NCBI GenBank assembly: GCA_045597645.1
Contig: JAZLKM010000059.1
Span: 1 to 12,396 of the forward strand
Length of the DNA: 12,396 nucleotides
Reading direction: 5' to 3'
Source of the DNA: JAKSSE01 sp045597645
GTDB lineage: Bacteria; Bacillota; Clostridia; Lachnospirales; Lachnospiraceae
This document shows positions 1 through 6,486 of this stretch, piece by piece; position 1 is the stretch's first letter; every line of letters starts with the position of its first letter. A program made the translations under genes and the position numbers. Under the pieces are notes generated by a model. It saw only the letters and a list, made by a program, of their open reading frames with translations, did no database searches and was not told where the DNA came from.

Positions 1-365
1 AGTGCCGCTTATTCAGATGACGGTAGGCAGGGCGGGCAAATCGCCACGGATGGCGATTTGAGCGAGAAGCAACAAGGACGTTGTATACGAGCGACCGCCC
101 TGCCACCGGCAGATGCATTAGCGGCACTTAGCGATACGGCACAGTGGTGAGAGGTGCATCCATGTACGGGTCAAGCCTTGTAAACCTACAAGCCCCCAAA
201 AGCTGGATGAATTAAGAAGCCACATCTCAGACAACTGGAGACCGGGCGCGCAGCATCGCGAAATAAGAATCGCCACCAGATTCGCGAATGCAGGGCTCTG
301 AGTGCCATGGAAGGAGGCGATACACGTGCGTCGGGCTGATATGAAGGTAATGATGTGGAGGAGAA
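1..365. ncRNA. Large structured RNA-like region, family unassigned
   Basis: No convincing gene lies here, but the + strand (or its complement) can fold extensively. Perfect complementary arms are seen at 1-9/120-128, 26-35/95-104 (extended by 21-24/105-108 past one bulged base), 37-46/51-60 (10 bp, loop CGGA), 157-162/204-209, 177-182/187-192 (loop AACC), 220-226/352-358, and 253-262/281-291 with one bulge. The arms nest and branch, which is far more organisation than ordinary spacer DNA shows. The region is also more GC-rich than the surface cluster downstream and ends just before the promoter at 393, so it is not the leader of the metal operon. Possible identities are the 5' domains of a group II intron that lost its reverse transcriptase and domains V/VI, a stand-alone guide RNA of the IscB/HEARO type, or an unknown large RNA. 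No domain V, reverse transcriptase or IscB was found. Strand and 5' end are uncertain, and it may begin before the window. Confidence 0.5.
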
Positions 366-392
366 TGGGCGGTCCCCCTCCCAAAAAAGGGG

Positions 393-422
393 TTGACAGA
401 GGGGGGGAGGGACGGGTATATT
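393..422 (+). promoter_or_regulatory. Sigma-A promoter of the metal-resistance operon
   Basis: A perfect -35 box TTGACA lies at 393-398 and a -10 box TATATT at 417-422, separated by 18 bp. Transcription would start near 429, about 37 bases before the regulator gene. The -10 box overlaps the left arm of the operator, so bound repressor would block RNA polymerase. A 7-bp GC-rich complementarity (376-382 with 405-411) surrounds the -35 box, with no obvious role. Confidence 0.8.
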
Positions 423-446
423 GAACATATGAATAATTGTTCAATA
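419..446. promoter_or_regulatory. ArsR/SmtB-type operator
   Basis: A perfect inverted repeat of 9-bp arms (TATTGAACA at 419-427, TGTTCAATA at 438-446) is separated by 10 bp. It contains the TGAACA...TGTTCA core typical of operators bound by ArsR/SmtB-family metal sensors. It overlaps the -10 box and the expected transcription start of the regulator gene just downstream, which fits autoregulation: repression without metal, release when zinc or cadmium binds. Binding by the adjacent protein is inferred. Confidence 0.75.
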
Positions 447-465
447 GTTCAAGGGAGGAGAGCTC

Positions 466-765
466 ATGAGAGAATTGCTTTTGGATGAGGACAAGGTAAT
501 AGATTTGGCAGAGCTGTTTAAGGTGTTTGGTGATAGCACGAGGATGAAGATTTTGCTGGCGCTATGCGAGACTGAGATGTGCGTAGGAGATCTGGCGGAG
601 GAACTGAAGATGACAGAATCGGCTATCTCGCATCAGCTAAGGCTGCTAAAGCAGGCGGACCTGGTGGTTGGTAAGCGCGATGGTAAGTCTGTGATATATA
701 GCCTGGCTGATGACCATGTCAGAACTATTATAAATATGGGAAAGGAACATATAGAGGAGGTATAA
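466..765 (+). CDS. ArsR/SmtB-family zinc-responsive transcriptional repressor
   Basis: A 99-residue winged-helix metalloregulator that should repress this operon and leave the DNA when it binds metal. The DNA-recognition helix is in the ESAISHQLRLL segment (residues 51-61), followed by the beta wing GKRDGKSVIYSL (69-80). The C-terminal helix carries D82, H84, H95 and E98, matching in spacing the alpha-5 zinc site of SmtB (D-x-H-x10-H-x2-E), so Zn(II) is the best guess for inducer. The alpha-3 segment EMCVGDL has one Cys (C39) where CadC-type lead/cadmium sensors have CxC, so a complete alpha-3 soft-metal site looks absent. The start ATG has a strong ribosome site GGGAGG at 453-458. The stop lies 3 bases before the next gene, showing co-transcription. 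Length is normal for the family. The exact inducing metal is inferred. Confidence 0.9.
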   Translation: MRELLLDEDKVIDLAELFKVFGDSTRMKILLALCETEMCVGDLAEELKMTESAISHQLRLLKQADLVVGKRDGKSVIYSLADDHVRTIINMGKEHIEEV

Positions 766-768
766 GTT

Positions 769-987
769 ATGAAAAAGAAATTTAAGCTTGAGGATCTGGA
801 TTGCGCAAACTGCGCAGCAAAGATGGAAGAGGGTATCAAGAAGATTGAGGGTGTGAATGATGCATCTGTAAGCTTTATGAATCAGAAAATGACTATAGAT
901 GCTGATGACGATAAGTTTGATGCAATTATGGATGAGGTTGTTAAGATCTGCAAGAAGATTGAGCCGGATTGTAAGATAGTTATGTGA
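769..987 (+). CDS. Stand-alone HMA-domain heavy-metal-binding protein
   Basis: A 72-residue protein consisting of a single heavy-metal-associated ferredoxin-like domain. The metal loop is DLDCANCA with C12 and C15 (CxxC), and D11 just before it is common in the N-terminal domains of zinc/cadmium ATPases of the ZntA/CadA group. It starts 3 bases after the regulator, with its ribosome site (GAGGAGG) inside the end of that gene. The ATPase downstream lacks this domain, so this protein probably does the same job in trans: it binds Zn(II), Cd(II) or a similar ion in the cytosol and delivers it to the pump, or tunes pump activity. A copper chaperone of the CopZ type is the alternative, but the neighbouring SmtB-like sensor and P1B-2 pump argue for zinc/cadmium. 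Confidence 0.85.
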   Translation: MKKKFKLEDLDCANCAAKMEEGIKKIEGVNDASVSFMNQKMTIDADDDKFDAIMDEVVKICKKIEPDCKIVM

Positions 988-1009
988 TGCTAGTAATAAA
1001 TTTACACAG

Positions 1010-1041
1010 AAACGGAAACAGTTGATTGTTTCCGTTTTGTT
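1010..1041 (+). terminator. Intrinsic terminator or attenuator between HMA gene and ATPase gene
   Basis: A perfect 11-bp stem (1010-1020 with 1027-1037) with a 6-base loop is followed by the T-rich run TTTTGTTT. It lies within what looks like one functional operon, so it probably makes the ATPase less abundant than the regulator and HMA protein through partial read-through, or the ATPase has its own promoter. A weak -10-like TATGAT at 1072-1077 lacks a good -35. A 7-bp inverted repeat (1042-1048/1061-1067) follows but does not resemble the operator at 419-446. Confidence 0.65.
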
Positions 1042-1108
1042 TAGTCATTATAGTCCAAGTATGACTAGATATATGATACCTATAAGAGCGTTATAGAGAG
1101 GTATTTTG

Positions 1109-2995
1109 ATGAGTAAGAAACAAAAGAGAATGTTGGCACGTATTATTGTGACAGCTGTTATATATATTCCGATGATGGTGTTAGAGCATATGGGTGCTCT
1201 TGACGTAATGCCTTGGTGGGCGCAGATGATAATGTTCCTTGTTCCGTATGGTGTAGTGGGATGGGATATTGTTAAGAAGGCAATTGTAAATATTGCGCAT
1301 GGTCAGGTGTTTGATGAGAATTTTCTGATGATGCTTGCGACCGTTGGAGCATTTGCGGTGCAGGAGTATTCTGAAGCTGTTGCTGTTATGCTGTTCTATC
1401 AGGTGGGTGAATTTTTCCAGGGATATGCTGTTGGCAAATCTAGGCAGTCAATCTCTGCAATGATGGATATTGCTCCTGAGTATGCAAACCTAGAGGTAGA
1501 TGGGGAAATCGAGCAGGTTGACCCTGATGACGTGGAGATTGACTCTGTCATAGTTATTAAGCCGGGAGAGAGAGTACCTCTTGATGGAGTGATTATAGAG
1601 GGCGAGACTATGCTTGATACAGCGGCTCTCACTGGTGAATCTGTGCCAAGAAAGGCATACGTTGGAGATGAGATTTTTTCCGGCTGCGTAAATGGCAGCG
1701 GTACCATCAAGGTGCGCACAACCAAGGAGTATGATGATTCTACTGTGGCCAAGATTCTCGAGTTAGTGGAGAATGCTTCTGAGAAGAAAGCTCATGTGGA
1801 GAATTTCATTACCAGATTTGCGAAATATTATACGCCTATAGTTACAGTTGGAGCTGTTCTTTTGGCGCTGGTTCCGCCTGTTATTTCCATGATTTTGGGC
1901 GGGGCTCCGATGTGGGGCGAATGGATTCATAGGGCTTGCATTTTCTTGGTAATTTCTTGCCCGTGTGCGCTGGTAATATCTGTTCCGTTAGGGTTTTTTG
2001 GAGGCATTGGCGCTTCGTCTAAGCTGGGAGTGCTGGTGAAGGGCAGTAATTATCTTGAGGCAGTATCTCAGATTACTACTGTGGTGTTTGACAAGACAGG
2101 TACGTTAACTAGAGGTGAATTCAAGGTTTCTAGTGTTGAAACCGCAGATGGAATGACTAGAGATGAGCTTCTTAGACTTGCCGCTCATGCAGAAGGATTT
2201 TCTAATCATCCTATTGCAATCTCTATATGTGAGGCCTTTGGCGGATCGCTGGATATGGAGCTGGTCAAGGGCACTGAAGAGATTGCTGGTCATGGCATAC
2301 ATACATTTGTGGATGGCCAGGAGCTCTATGTGGGCAATGCTAAGCTCATGAGAGCGCAGAATATCAGCATTGAGGAGAAGGAGCATATGGGCACTGTCGT
2401 GTACGTGGCTGCTCCTGAGAAGTATCTTGGAACAATAGAGATTTCTGACACCATAAAGGAAGGCGCTTCTGAGGCACTTGCAGCTATGAAGTCTGCTGGT
2501 GTGACAAAGACTGTAATGCTTACGGGCGATAACACTCACACTGCAAAAATGGTGGCTGATGAACTTGGGGTGGATGAGTTCCACGCTGAACTATTGCCTG
2601 GAGATAAGGTGTCAAAGGTAGAAGAACTGCTGGACGCTTGCGGCACAAAAGAGAAGCTTGCTTTTGTAGGTGACGGAATAAATGACGCCCCGGTGCTTAC
2701 GAGAGCAGATGTGGGATTCGCCATGGGAAGCATGGGCAGTGATGCTGCTATAGAGGCTGCAGATGTGGTTATAATGGATGACGACATCAGAAAGATTGCG
2801 GCAGTAATAGGCGTAGCCAGAAAGACACTGCGTGTCGTGAAGCAAAACATATGGTTTGCGCTAGCTGTGAAGGCTCTTGTACTCATACTTGGAGCTCTGG
2901 GCATAGCTAATATGTGGGAGGCAGTATTCGCCGACGTTGGTGTTGCTGTGATAGCTATACTCAACGCTATGAGGGTGTTGAGAGTAAAGAAATAG
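1109..2995 (+). CDS. Zn/Cd/Pb-exporting P1B-type ATPase (ZntA/CadA group, no HMA domain)
   Basis: A 628-residue inner-membrane pump that exports divalent soft metals using ATP. Visible landmarks in order are an N-terminal membrane region starting almost at residue 10, the actuator motif TGES at 175-178, the metal-site CPC at 284-286 (SCPCALV), the phosphorylation motif DKTGTLT with D328, the nucleotide-binding His-Pro at 367-368, and the hinge GDGINDAP at 521-528. The last membrane segments contain K588 and D609 (in ADVGVAV), matching the Lys and Asp that mark the P1B-2 zinc/cadmium subgroup. The usual N-terminal HMA domain is absent and is instead encoded separately upstream. An in-frame TTG at 1106 also exists; ATG 1109 is preferred because AGAGAGG at 1095-1101 is then 7 bases away. 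An intrinsic terminator follows. Substrate is assigned from family motifs, not tested. Confidence 0.93.
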   Translation: MSKKQKRMLARIIVTAVIYIPMMVLEHMGALDVMPWWAQMIMFLVPYGVVGWDIVKKAIVNIAHGQVFDENFLMMLATVGAFAVQEYSEAVAVMLFYQVGEFFQGYAVGKSRQSISAMMDIAPEYANLEVDGEIEQVDPDDVEIDSVIVIKPGERVPLDGVIIEGETMLDTAALTGESVPRKAYVGDEIFSGCVNGSGTIKVRTTKEYDDSTVAKILELVENASEKKAHVENFITRFAKYYTPIVTVGAVLLALVPPVISMILGGAPMWGEWIHRACIFLVISCPCALVISVPLGFFGGIGASSKLGVLVKGSNYLEAVSQITTVVFDKTGTLTRGEFKVSSVETADGMTRDELLRLAAHAEGFSNHPIAISICEAFGGSLDMELVKGTEEIAGHGIHTFVDGQELYVGNAKLMRAQNISIEEKEHMGTVVYVAAPEKYLGTIEISDTIKEGASEALAAMKSAGVTKTVMLTGDNTHTAKMVADELGVDEFHAELLPGDKVSKVEELLDACGTKEKLAFVGDGINDAPVLTRADVGFAMGSMGSDAAIEAADVVIMDDDIRKIAAVIGVARKTLRVVKQNIWFALAVKALVLILGALGIANMWEAVFADVGVAVIAILNAMRVLRVKK

Positions 2996-3029
2996 TATAT
3001 TAGGATAGTTGAGCAAGAGAGAATAATGT

Positions 3030-3077
3030 AAAGCCCTTTTATTAGACAAAATTTATCGTCTAATAAAAGGGCTTTTT
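3030..3077 (+). terminator. Strong intrinsic terminator after the ATPase
   Basis: A perfect 18-bp stem (3030-3047 with 3058-3075) encloses a 10-base loop and is followed by a T run at 3073-3077. A-rich sequence on the other side allows some function on the opposite strand. It ends the metal-export operon. Confidence 0.9.
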
Positions 3078-3158
3078 AATGTCTTCAGAATTCTTGATGT
3101 GCGTAAAACCATACTCTTATCGTGCCCGCGCTCTGTGGGGCGGTGTAATGGTGGATTT
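3078..3158. other. Spacer with no recognisable feature
   Basis: These bases between the operon terminator and the repeat array contain no gene, hairpin or clear promoter that I can see. The last 25 or so bases (GTGGGGCGGTGTAATGG and on) may be a badly decayed copy of the 52-bp repeat, but the similarity is too weak to insist on. Confidence 0.4.
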
Positions 3159-3452
3159 ACCTACAGATTAGAGACAATGGGGATTAGTAGGTGATATGAG
3201 CGGAGGTACTACCTACAGATTAGAAATAGTGGGGAATAGTAGGTAATATGAGCGGAGGCACTACCTACAGATTAGAGATAATGGGGAATAGTGGGTAATA
3301 TGAGCGGAGGTACTACCTACAGATTAGAGATAATGAGGAATAGTAGGTAATTCGAGCGGAGGCACTACCTACAGATTAGAGGTAGTGGGGAATAGCAGGT
3401 AATATGAGCGGAGGTATTACCTACAGCTGAAGCGAGATGAGAAACTAGTGGG
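3159..3452. repeat. Tandem array of 52-bp repeats (five copies plus a degenerate sixth)
   Basis: Copies begin at 3159, 3211, 3263, 3315 and 3367, each exactly 52 bp, with a sixth at 3419 that keeps ACCTACAG and then decays towards 3452. The unit runs ACCTACAGATTAGAGATAAT, then GGGGAATAGTAGGTAATATG, then AGCGGAGGTACT. Inside each unit TACCTAC and GTAGGTA are complementary, so every copy can form a hairpin or bind a dimeric protein; copies 3 (GTGGGT) and 5 (GCAGGT) have one change in the right arm. The last bases alternate GGTACT, GGCACT, GGTACT, GGCACT, GGTATT, which suggests growth by duplication of two-copy blocks. The period is not a multiple of three and there are no unique spacers, so it is neither coding nor CRISPR. 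Its role is unknown. Confidence 0.95.
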
Positions 3453-3466
3453 CGGTAAACCGCCCA
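3449..3466. repeat. GC-rich hairpin after the repeat array
   Basis: TGGGCGG at 3449-3455 and CCGCCCA at 3460-3466 form a perfect 7-bp stem around the loop TAAA. No T run follows on either side, so it is not a standard terminator. It marks the end of the decayed repeat copy and lies 91 bases before the recombinase gene. Function unknown. Confidence 0.6.
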
Positions 3467-3482
3467 GCGGTGAGTTGTAAGG

Positions 3483-3521
3483 TTATCACTTGCATTTATT
3501 AATTTGCAGTCCAAGTGGTAA
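3483..3521. promoter_or_regulatory. Inverted repeat upstream of the recombinase gene
   Basis: TTATCACTTG at 3483-3492 and CAAGTGGTAA at 3512-3521 are inverted with one mismatch (G-T in RNA) and a 19-bp AT-rich spacer. It ends 35 bases before the recombinase start. It could be an operator or a binding site for the recombinase itself, but the arms do not match the inverted repeats at 4220-4317, so the second idea has no direct support. Confidence 0.45.
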
Positions 3522-3556
3522 AGCGGAGGGTATTTGACATATGAAAGGAGTAGTAG

Positions 3557-4159
3557 ATGAAAATATATGGATATGTTCGAGTATCTAGTAGAGATCAGAA
3601 TCCAGAACGGCAGCTAAAGGTGATGAAGGAGCAGGGAGTAAAAAGCAGACAAATATATGTTGACTATATTTCTGGAAAAAACTTTGATAGGCCGGCTTAT
3701 AAACTTTTGATTAGAAAACTAAAAACAGGGGATTTGTTGATTATAAAAAGCATCGATAGATTAGGGCGTAATTACGATGAGATATTAAAACAGTGGAGAT
3801 ACCTTACAAAAGACCGGAGCATTGATATACAAGTTATAGATATGCCGCTGCTAAATACTACAAATGAAGTAAAAGGATTGACCGGAGTTTTCCTGTCGGA
3901 CATGGTGCTACAGATACTTGCTTATCTAGCCCAAAGTGAGCGAGAGTCTATACGACAGCGGCAAGCAGAGGGTATAGCGATAGCAAAAGCTAATGGGGTG
4001 CATTTTGGAGCGAAAAGAAAGGAAATGTCAGAAAACTCTGAGGAAATTTTCAGTGCGTGGACGAGCAAACAAATATCATCTTCCGAGGCAGCTGGATTAC
4101 TTGGAGTAAGTCTGGCAACGTTCTACAGAAGATGTAAGGAAAAAACAGATATAGTGTAG
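3557..4159 (+). CDS. Small serine recombinase (resolvase/invertase family, Pin/Hin-like)
   Basis: A 200-residue site-specific recombinase of the resolvase/DNA invertase family, which cuts DNA through a serine and either inverts or excises the segment between two sites. The N-terminal catalytic domain begins YGYVRVSSRDQN, with R8 and the probable nucleophile S10. The second conserved block IDRLGRN contributes D67, R68 and R71. The long E helix (about 115-147, LAQSERESIRQRQAEGIAIA) mediates dimerisation and DNA contact. A C-terminal helix-turn-helix lies at about 162-195 (SSEAAGLLGVSLATFYRR). All expected residues and normal length are present, so it looks intact. The start ATG has AAAGGAG at 3543-3549. 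It stands between the 52-bp repeat array and a 98-bp segment with inverted ends, so an inversion role is attractive. A plasmid- or transposon-derived resolvase is the alternative; motifs alone cannot separate the two. Confidence 0.9.
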   Translation: MKIYGYVRVSSRDQNPERQLKVMKEQGVKSRQIYVDYISGKNFDRPAYKLLIRKLKTGDLLIIKSIDRLGRNYDEILKQWRYLTKDRSIDIQVIDMPLLNTTNEVKGLTGVFLSDMVLQILAYLAQSERESIRQRQAEGIAIAKANGVHFGAKRKEMSENSEEIFSAWTSKQISSSEAAGLLGVSLATFYRRCKEKTDIV

Positions 4160-4219
4160 CCACAGAAATGGAAAATACCTTGTTTAGTGATATTACGTGT
4201 TGGAAAAATGTTTCAGAAT

Positions 4220-4317
4220 GTAGACATTATGAAAACACATGCCGACGGACATAATGTGTGCTTGCGAGTTGTAAATGTACATATATTGTATAGCACATTT
4301 TTTCTCATAATGTCTAC
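4220..4317. repeat. Perfect 13-bp inverted repeats bounding a putative invertible segment
   Basis: GTAGACATTATGA at 4220-4232 is exactly repeated in inverse as TCATAATGTCTAC at 4305-4317, with partial similarity continuing outside and inside (AAxGTAGACATTATGA, then A/G-rich). The 72 bp between holds an 8-bp palindrome ATGTACAT (4275-4282) and a weaker inverted pair 4235-4240/4254-4259. The segment lies 60 bases after the recombinase stop and 30 bases before the start of the leucine-rich surface-protein gene. There is no T run, so it is not a simple terminator. In the present orientation the best promoter reads leftward (TAGACA in the right arm, 18 bp, TATACA). Inverting the segment would point it at the surface gene. 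The matches are imperfect and the switch is inferred. A long-range hairpin in the leader RNA is the alternative. Confidence 0.6.
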
Positions 4318-4347
4318 TTTGTGAGAACAAGCAGAAAAGAGGAAAAA

Positions 4348-6480
4348 ATGGTAAGGAAAAATAAATTGCTGGTAAAGGCGACCGCAATGTTTCTTATGTC
4401 TATGCTGATTTTTGTTGGAACTCCGATGCATGTATATGCAACCCCACCAACGAGCGGATACTATGGAGAAAACATAGTATGGACTTTTAATGATAAAACA
4501 GGTTTATTGCGAGTAATGGGATGGGGAGAAATGCATGATAACCCTTACGATTACTCTATGTTTCCACAAGAACATCGGTTTAATACCAAACGTATTGAAG
4601 TTGATTATGGAATTACGAGTATATGTGATTATGCGTTTGCTGATTTCTGTGCAGAAGAACTTTATATTTCAGATACAGTAGAATCAATAGGTGAGGGCGC
4701 ATTCGAGAGATGCTTTGATCTCAAAAGTGTGAATATACCTGATTCAGTAGAGTACATAGGCCCGTATGCATTTCTTGATTGTAAAGGAGTGACGGATCTG
4801 ACGTTATCGAGTGGCTTGACATCTATAGATATGATGACATTTGGTAGGTGTAAAAGTCTGACAAGTGTATCAATACCTGAAGGGATTACAACTATTGGAA
4901 GCCAGGCGTTTAGTGGGTGTAGTGAGTTGACAAGTGTGACTATGCCGGACGGTCTAAAAACAATAAAGAACAATGCATTTGAGGATTGCAGTAGCTTGGT
5001 GAATATAAAGATACCAGATAGCGTTACGTCTATAGGCACTTCAGCATTTAGATCTTGTGTTGGGATACAAAGTATTACCATACCAAGCGGAGTGGAAGAC
5101 ATTGCATATGTATTTGGAGGTTGTACAGGATTAAAGAGTGTTTCCGTACCTGGTAGCATAAAAAATATGGACAGGGCTTTTGCGGGGTGTACAAGCCTGG
5201 AAGATGTACAACTTCATGAAGGAATAACTACCATTGGAGGAAGTGCATTTGTAAACTGTAGCTCGCTGACTAGTGTTCACTTACCGGAAAGTATAACAAC
5301 TATAAGTGGAAATGCGTTCGAAAATTGCGCTGAGCTCATATCAATTAATGCAAAAAAGGCAGTCGTACGCCCTGAGTCATTCTACGGCTGCAAAAAGCTA
5401 CAAACAATAGAGTGTATAGCAAAGGATGGATTCAATATTCCAGAGCGTGTTTTTGCTTATTGCACAGGACTGGAAGAAGCTAAAATATATGCAGTAAAAG
5501 ATTGGGAGGCTCCAAAAGCTGTAGAAAAAGAAGCGTTCGTCGGCTGTGATAATCTCACAAAGGTCACTATACCTGACAGCGTTAATAGTATAAAAGATTC
5601 GGCTTTTAAATATTGCAATAGGCTAAATACTGTTGTGATTCATGGAAATAAAAAGCAATTGTCTGATTTTGAGGTAGAAGGCAACAATGTAGCATTCATT
5701 TTGGCAACATTTGTAAATGAACCGCATAATGAGACTACAGAAATAGTAAATAGTCCAACAAAAACCGAGACAGGACTCAAGGTATATAAGTGCAGTATTT
5801 GTGGCTATATATTTAGAACAGAGACCATACCTGCGTTGGGATATGATCCGACTCCTAATCCACAAAATCCGTCTTCGGACGACCCTTTTTCAGAGAATTT
5901 TATTCCCGCGATGATTGAGGAACAGATAGTGTACCCAGACTCAATGATTGATCCATCAACTTTAAATTGTAAGTTCTACCATCGAGGCGGAAAATCATAC
6001 TGGTATGAGAACGGTGTGCGACAAGGTACTTTTGATGACCCTAAGGGCGTAGTGGGCGATGGTACAGTTCGCGGCCGCGAGATATGTGATATGGAGACTG
6101 TAGCGTGGTATTGGTGTGATTCCATCTATGATGGTGCTAAGGCGATAAACAAGGAAGTATGGATGCCGTATGTATATCAGGATGAAAAAAACTGGAGTGA
6201 GGAACAGATTAAGCAGGTTGCATCAGAGTCGGGCAGTATGGCGAGTCAGGTAGAGGCTGCAATTAAGTCGGGCACTGGAAAATGGGTCCGTTATAACGCT
6301 AACGGAAAGATGTTTAAGGGCTGGTATAAGGTTACTGGTTCAGAGTCACAAATCTATCCAGATAAAGTAGGCAACATTTATTACTACGATGAGCGAACCG
6401 GTCTTATGGCGCATGGAAATACTGTCATCGACGGTGTGACATATCACTTTGATGAAGTATCAGGTGTGTTACAGAGATAA
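4348..6480 (+). CDS. Secreted BspA-like leucine-rich-repeat surface protein with C-terminal wall-binding module
   Basis: A 710-residue exported protein. Residues 1-31 form a signal peptide (basic MVRKNK, hydrophobic core, VYA cleavage before T32). Residues about 85-440 hold about a dozen BspA/LRR_5 repeats of the form IGxxAFxxCxxLxSVxIPxSV, a solenoid that in known relatives often binds host or neighbouring cells. A linker with C482 and C485 (KCSICGY) resembles the degenerate YxCxxCGxTxTExIPALGH repeat of such proteins. From about 512 to the end is a module shared with the next secreted protein, ending in aromatic-glycine wall-binding repeats (642-710, GKWVRYNANGKMFKGWYKV). There is no LPxTG anchor or C-terminal membrane segment. 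ATG 4348 is chosen over GTG 4321 because it gives a clean signal peptide and AAGAGG lies just upstream. The gene directly follows the putative invertible segment, so its expression may be switched. The ligand is unknown. Confidence 0.88.
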   Translation: MVRKNKLLVKATAMFLMSMLIFVGTPMHVYATPPTSGYYGENIVWTFNDKTGLLRVMGWGEMHDNPYDYSMFPQEHRFNTKRIEVDYGITSICDYAFADFCAEELYISDTVESIGEGAFERCFDLKSVNIPDSVEYIGPYAFLDCKGVTDLTLSSGLTSIDMMTFGRCKSLTSVSIPEGITTIGSQAFSGCSELTSVTMPDGLKTIKNNAFEDCSSLVNIKIPDSVTSIGTSAFRSCVGIQSITIPSGVEDIAYVFGGCTGLKSVSVPGSIKNMDRAFAGCTSLEDVQLHEGITTIGGSAFVNCSSLTSVHLPESITTISGNAFENCAELISINAKKAVVRPESFYGCKKLQTIECIAKDGFNIPERVFAYCTGLEEAKIYAVKDWEAPKAVEKEAFVGCDNLTKVTIPDSVNSIKDSAFKYCNRLNTVVIHGNKKQLSDFEVEGNNVAFILATFVNEPHNETTEIVNSPTKTETGLKVYKCSICGYIFRTETIPALGYDPTPNPQNPSSDDPFSENFIPAMIEEQIVYPDSMIDPSTLNCKFYHRGGKSYWYENGVRQGTFDDPKGVVGDGTVRGREICDMETVAWYWCDSIYDGAKAINKEVWMPYVYQDEKNWSEEQIKQVASESGSMASQVEAAIKSGTGKWVRYNANGKMFKGWYKVTGSESQIYPDKVGNIYYYDERTGLMAHGNTVIDGVTYHFDEVSGVLQR

Positions 6481-6486
6481 TTGTGA

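Noticed and set aside
118..444. Open frames on the minus strand across the first 440 bases
   Set aside because: Proline/serine-rich translations without family resemblance or ribosome site. They overlap the structured region and the divergent promoter and operator, so are chance open frames.
2105..2964. Several long minus-strand frames inside the ATPase gene
   Set aside because: The plus-strand ATPase accounts for all of this sequence with conserved motifs; the opposite frames are by-products of its codon use.
3159..3452. CRISPR array
   Set aside because: The repeats are directly adjacent with no unique spacers, the whole 52-bp period repeats, and no cas gene is present.
3159..3452. Plasmid-type replication origin (iterons)
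   Set aside because: No replication initiator gene is seen in the window, and the unit is longer than usual iterons.
4321..4347. GTG at 4321 as the start of the leucine-rich protein
   Set aside because: It would add nine polar residues before a normal signal peptide and lies only 4 bases after the inverted repeat, without a ribosome site; ATG 4348 has AAGAGG upstream.
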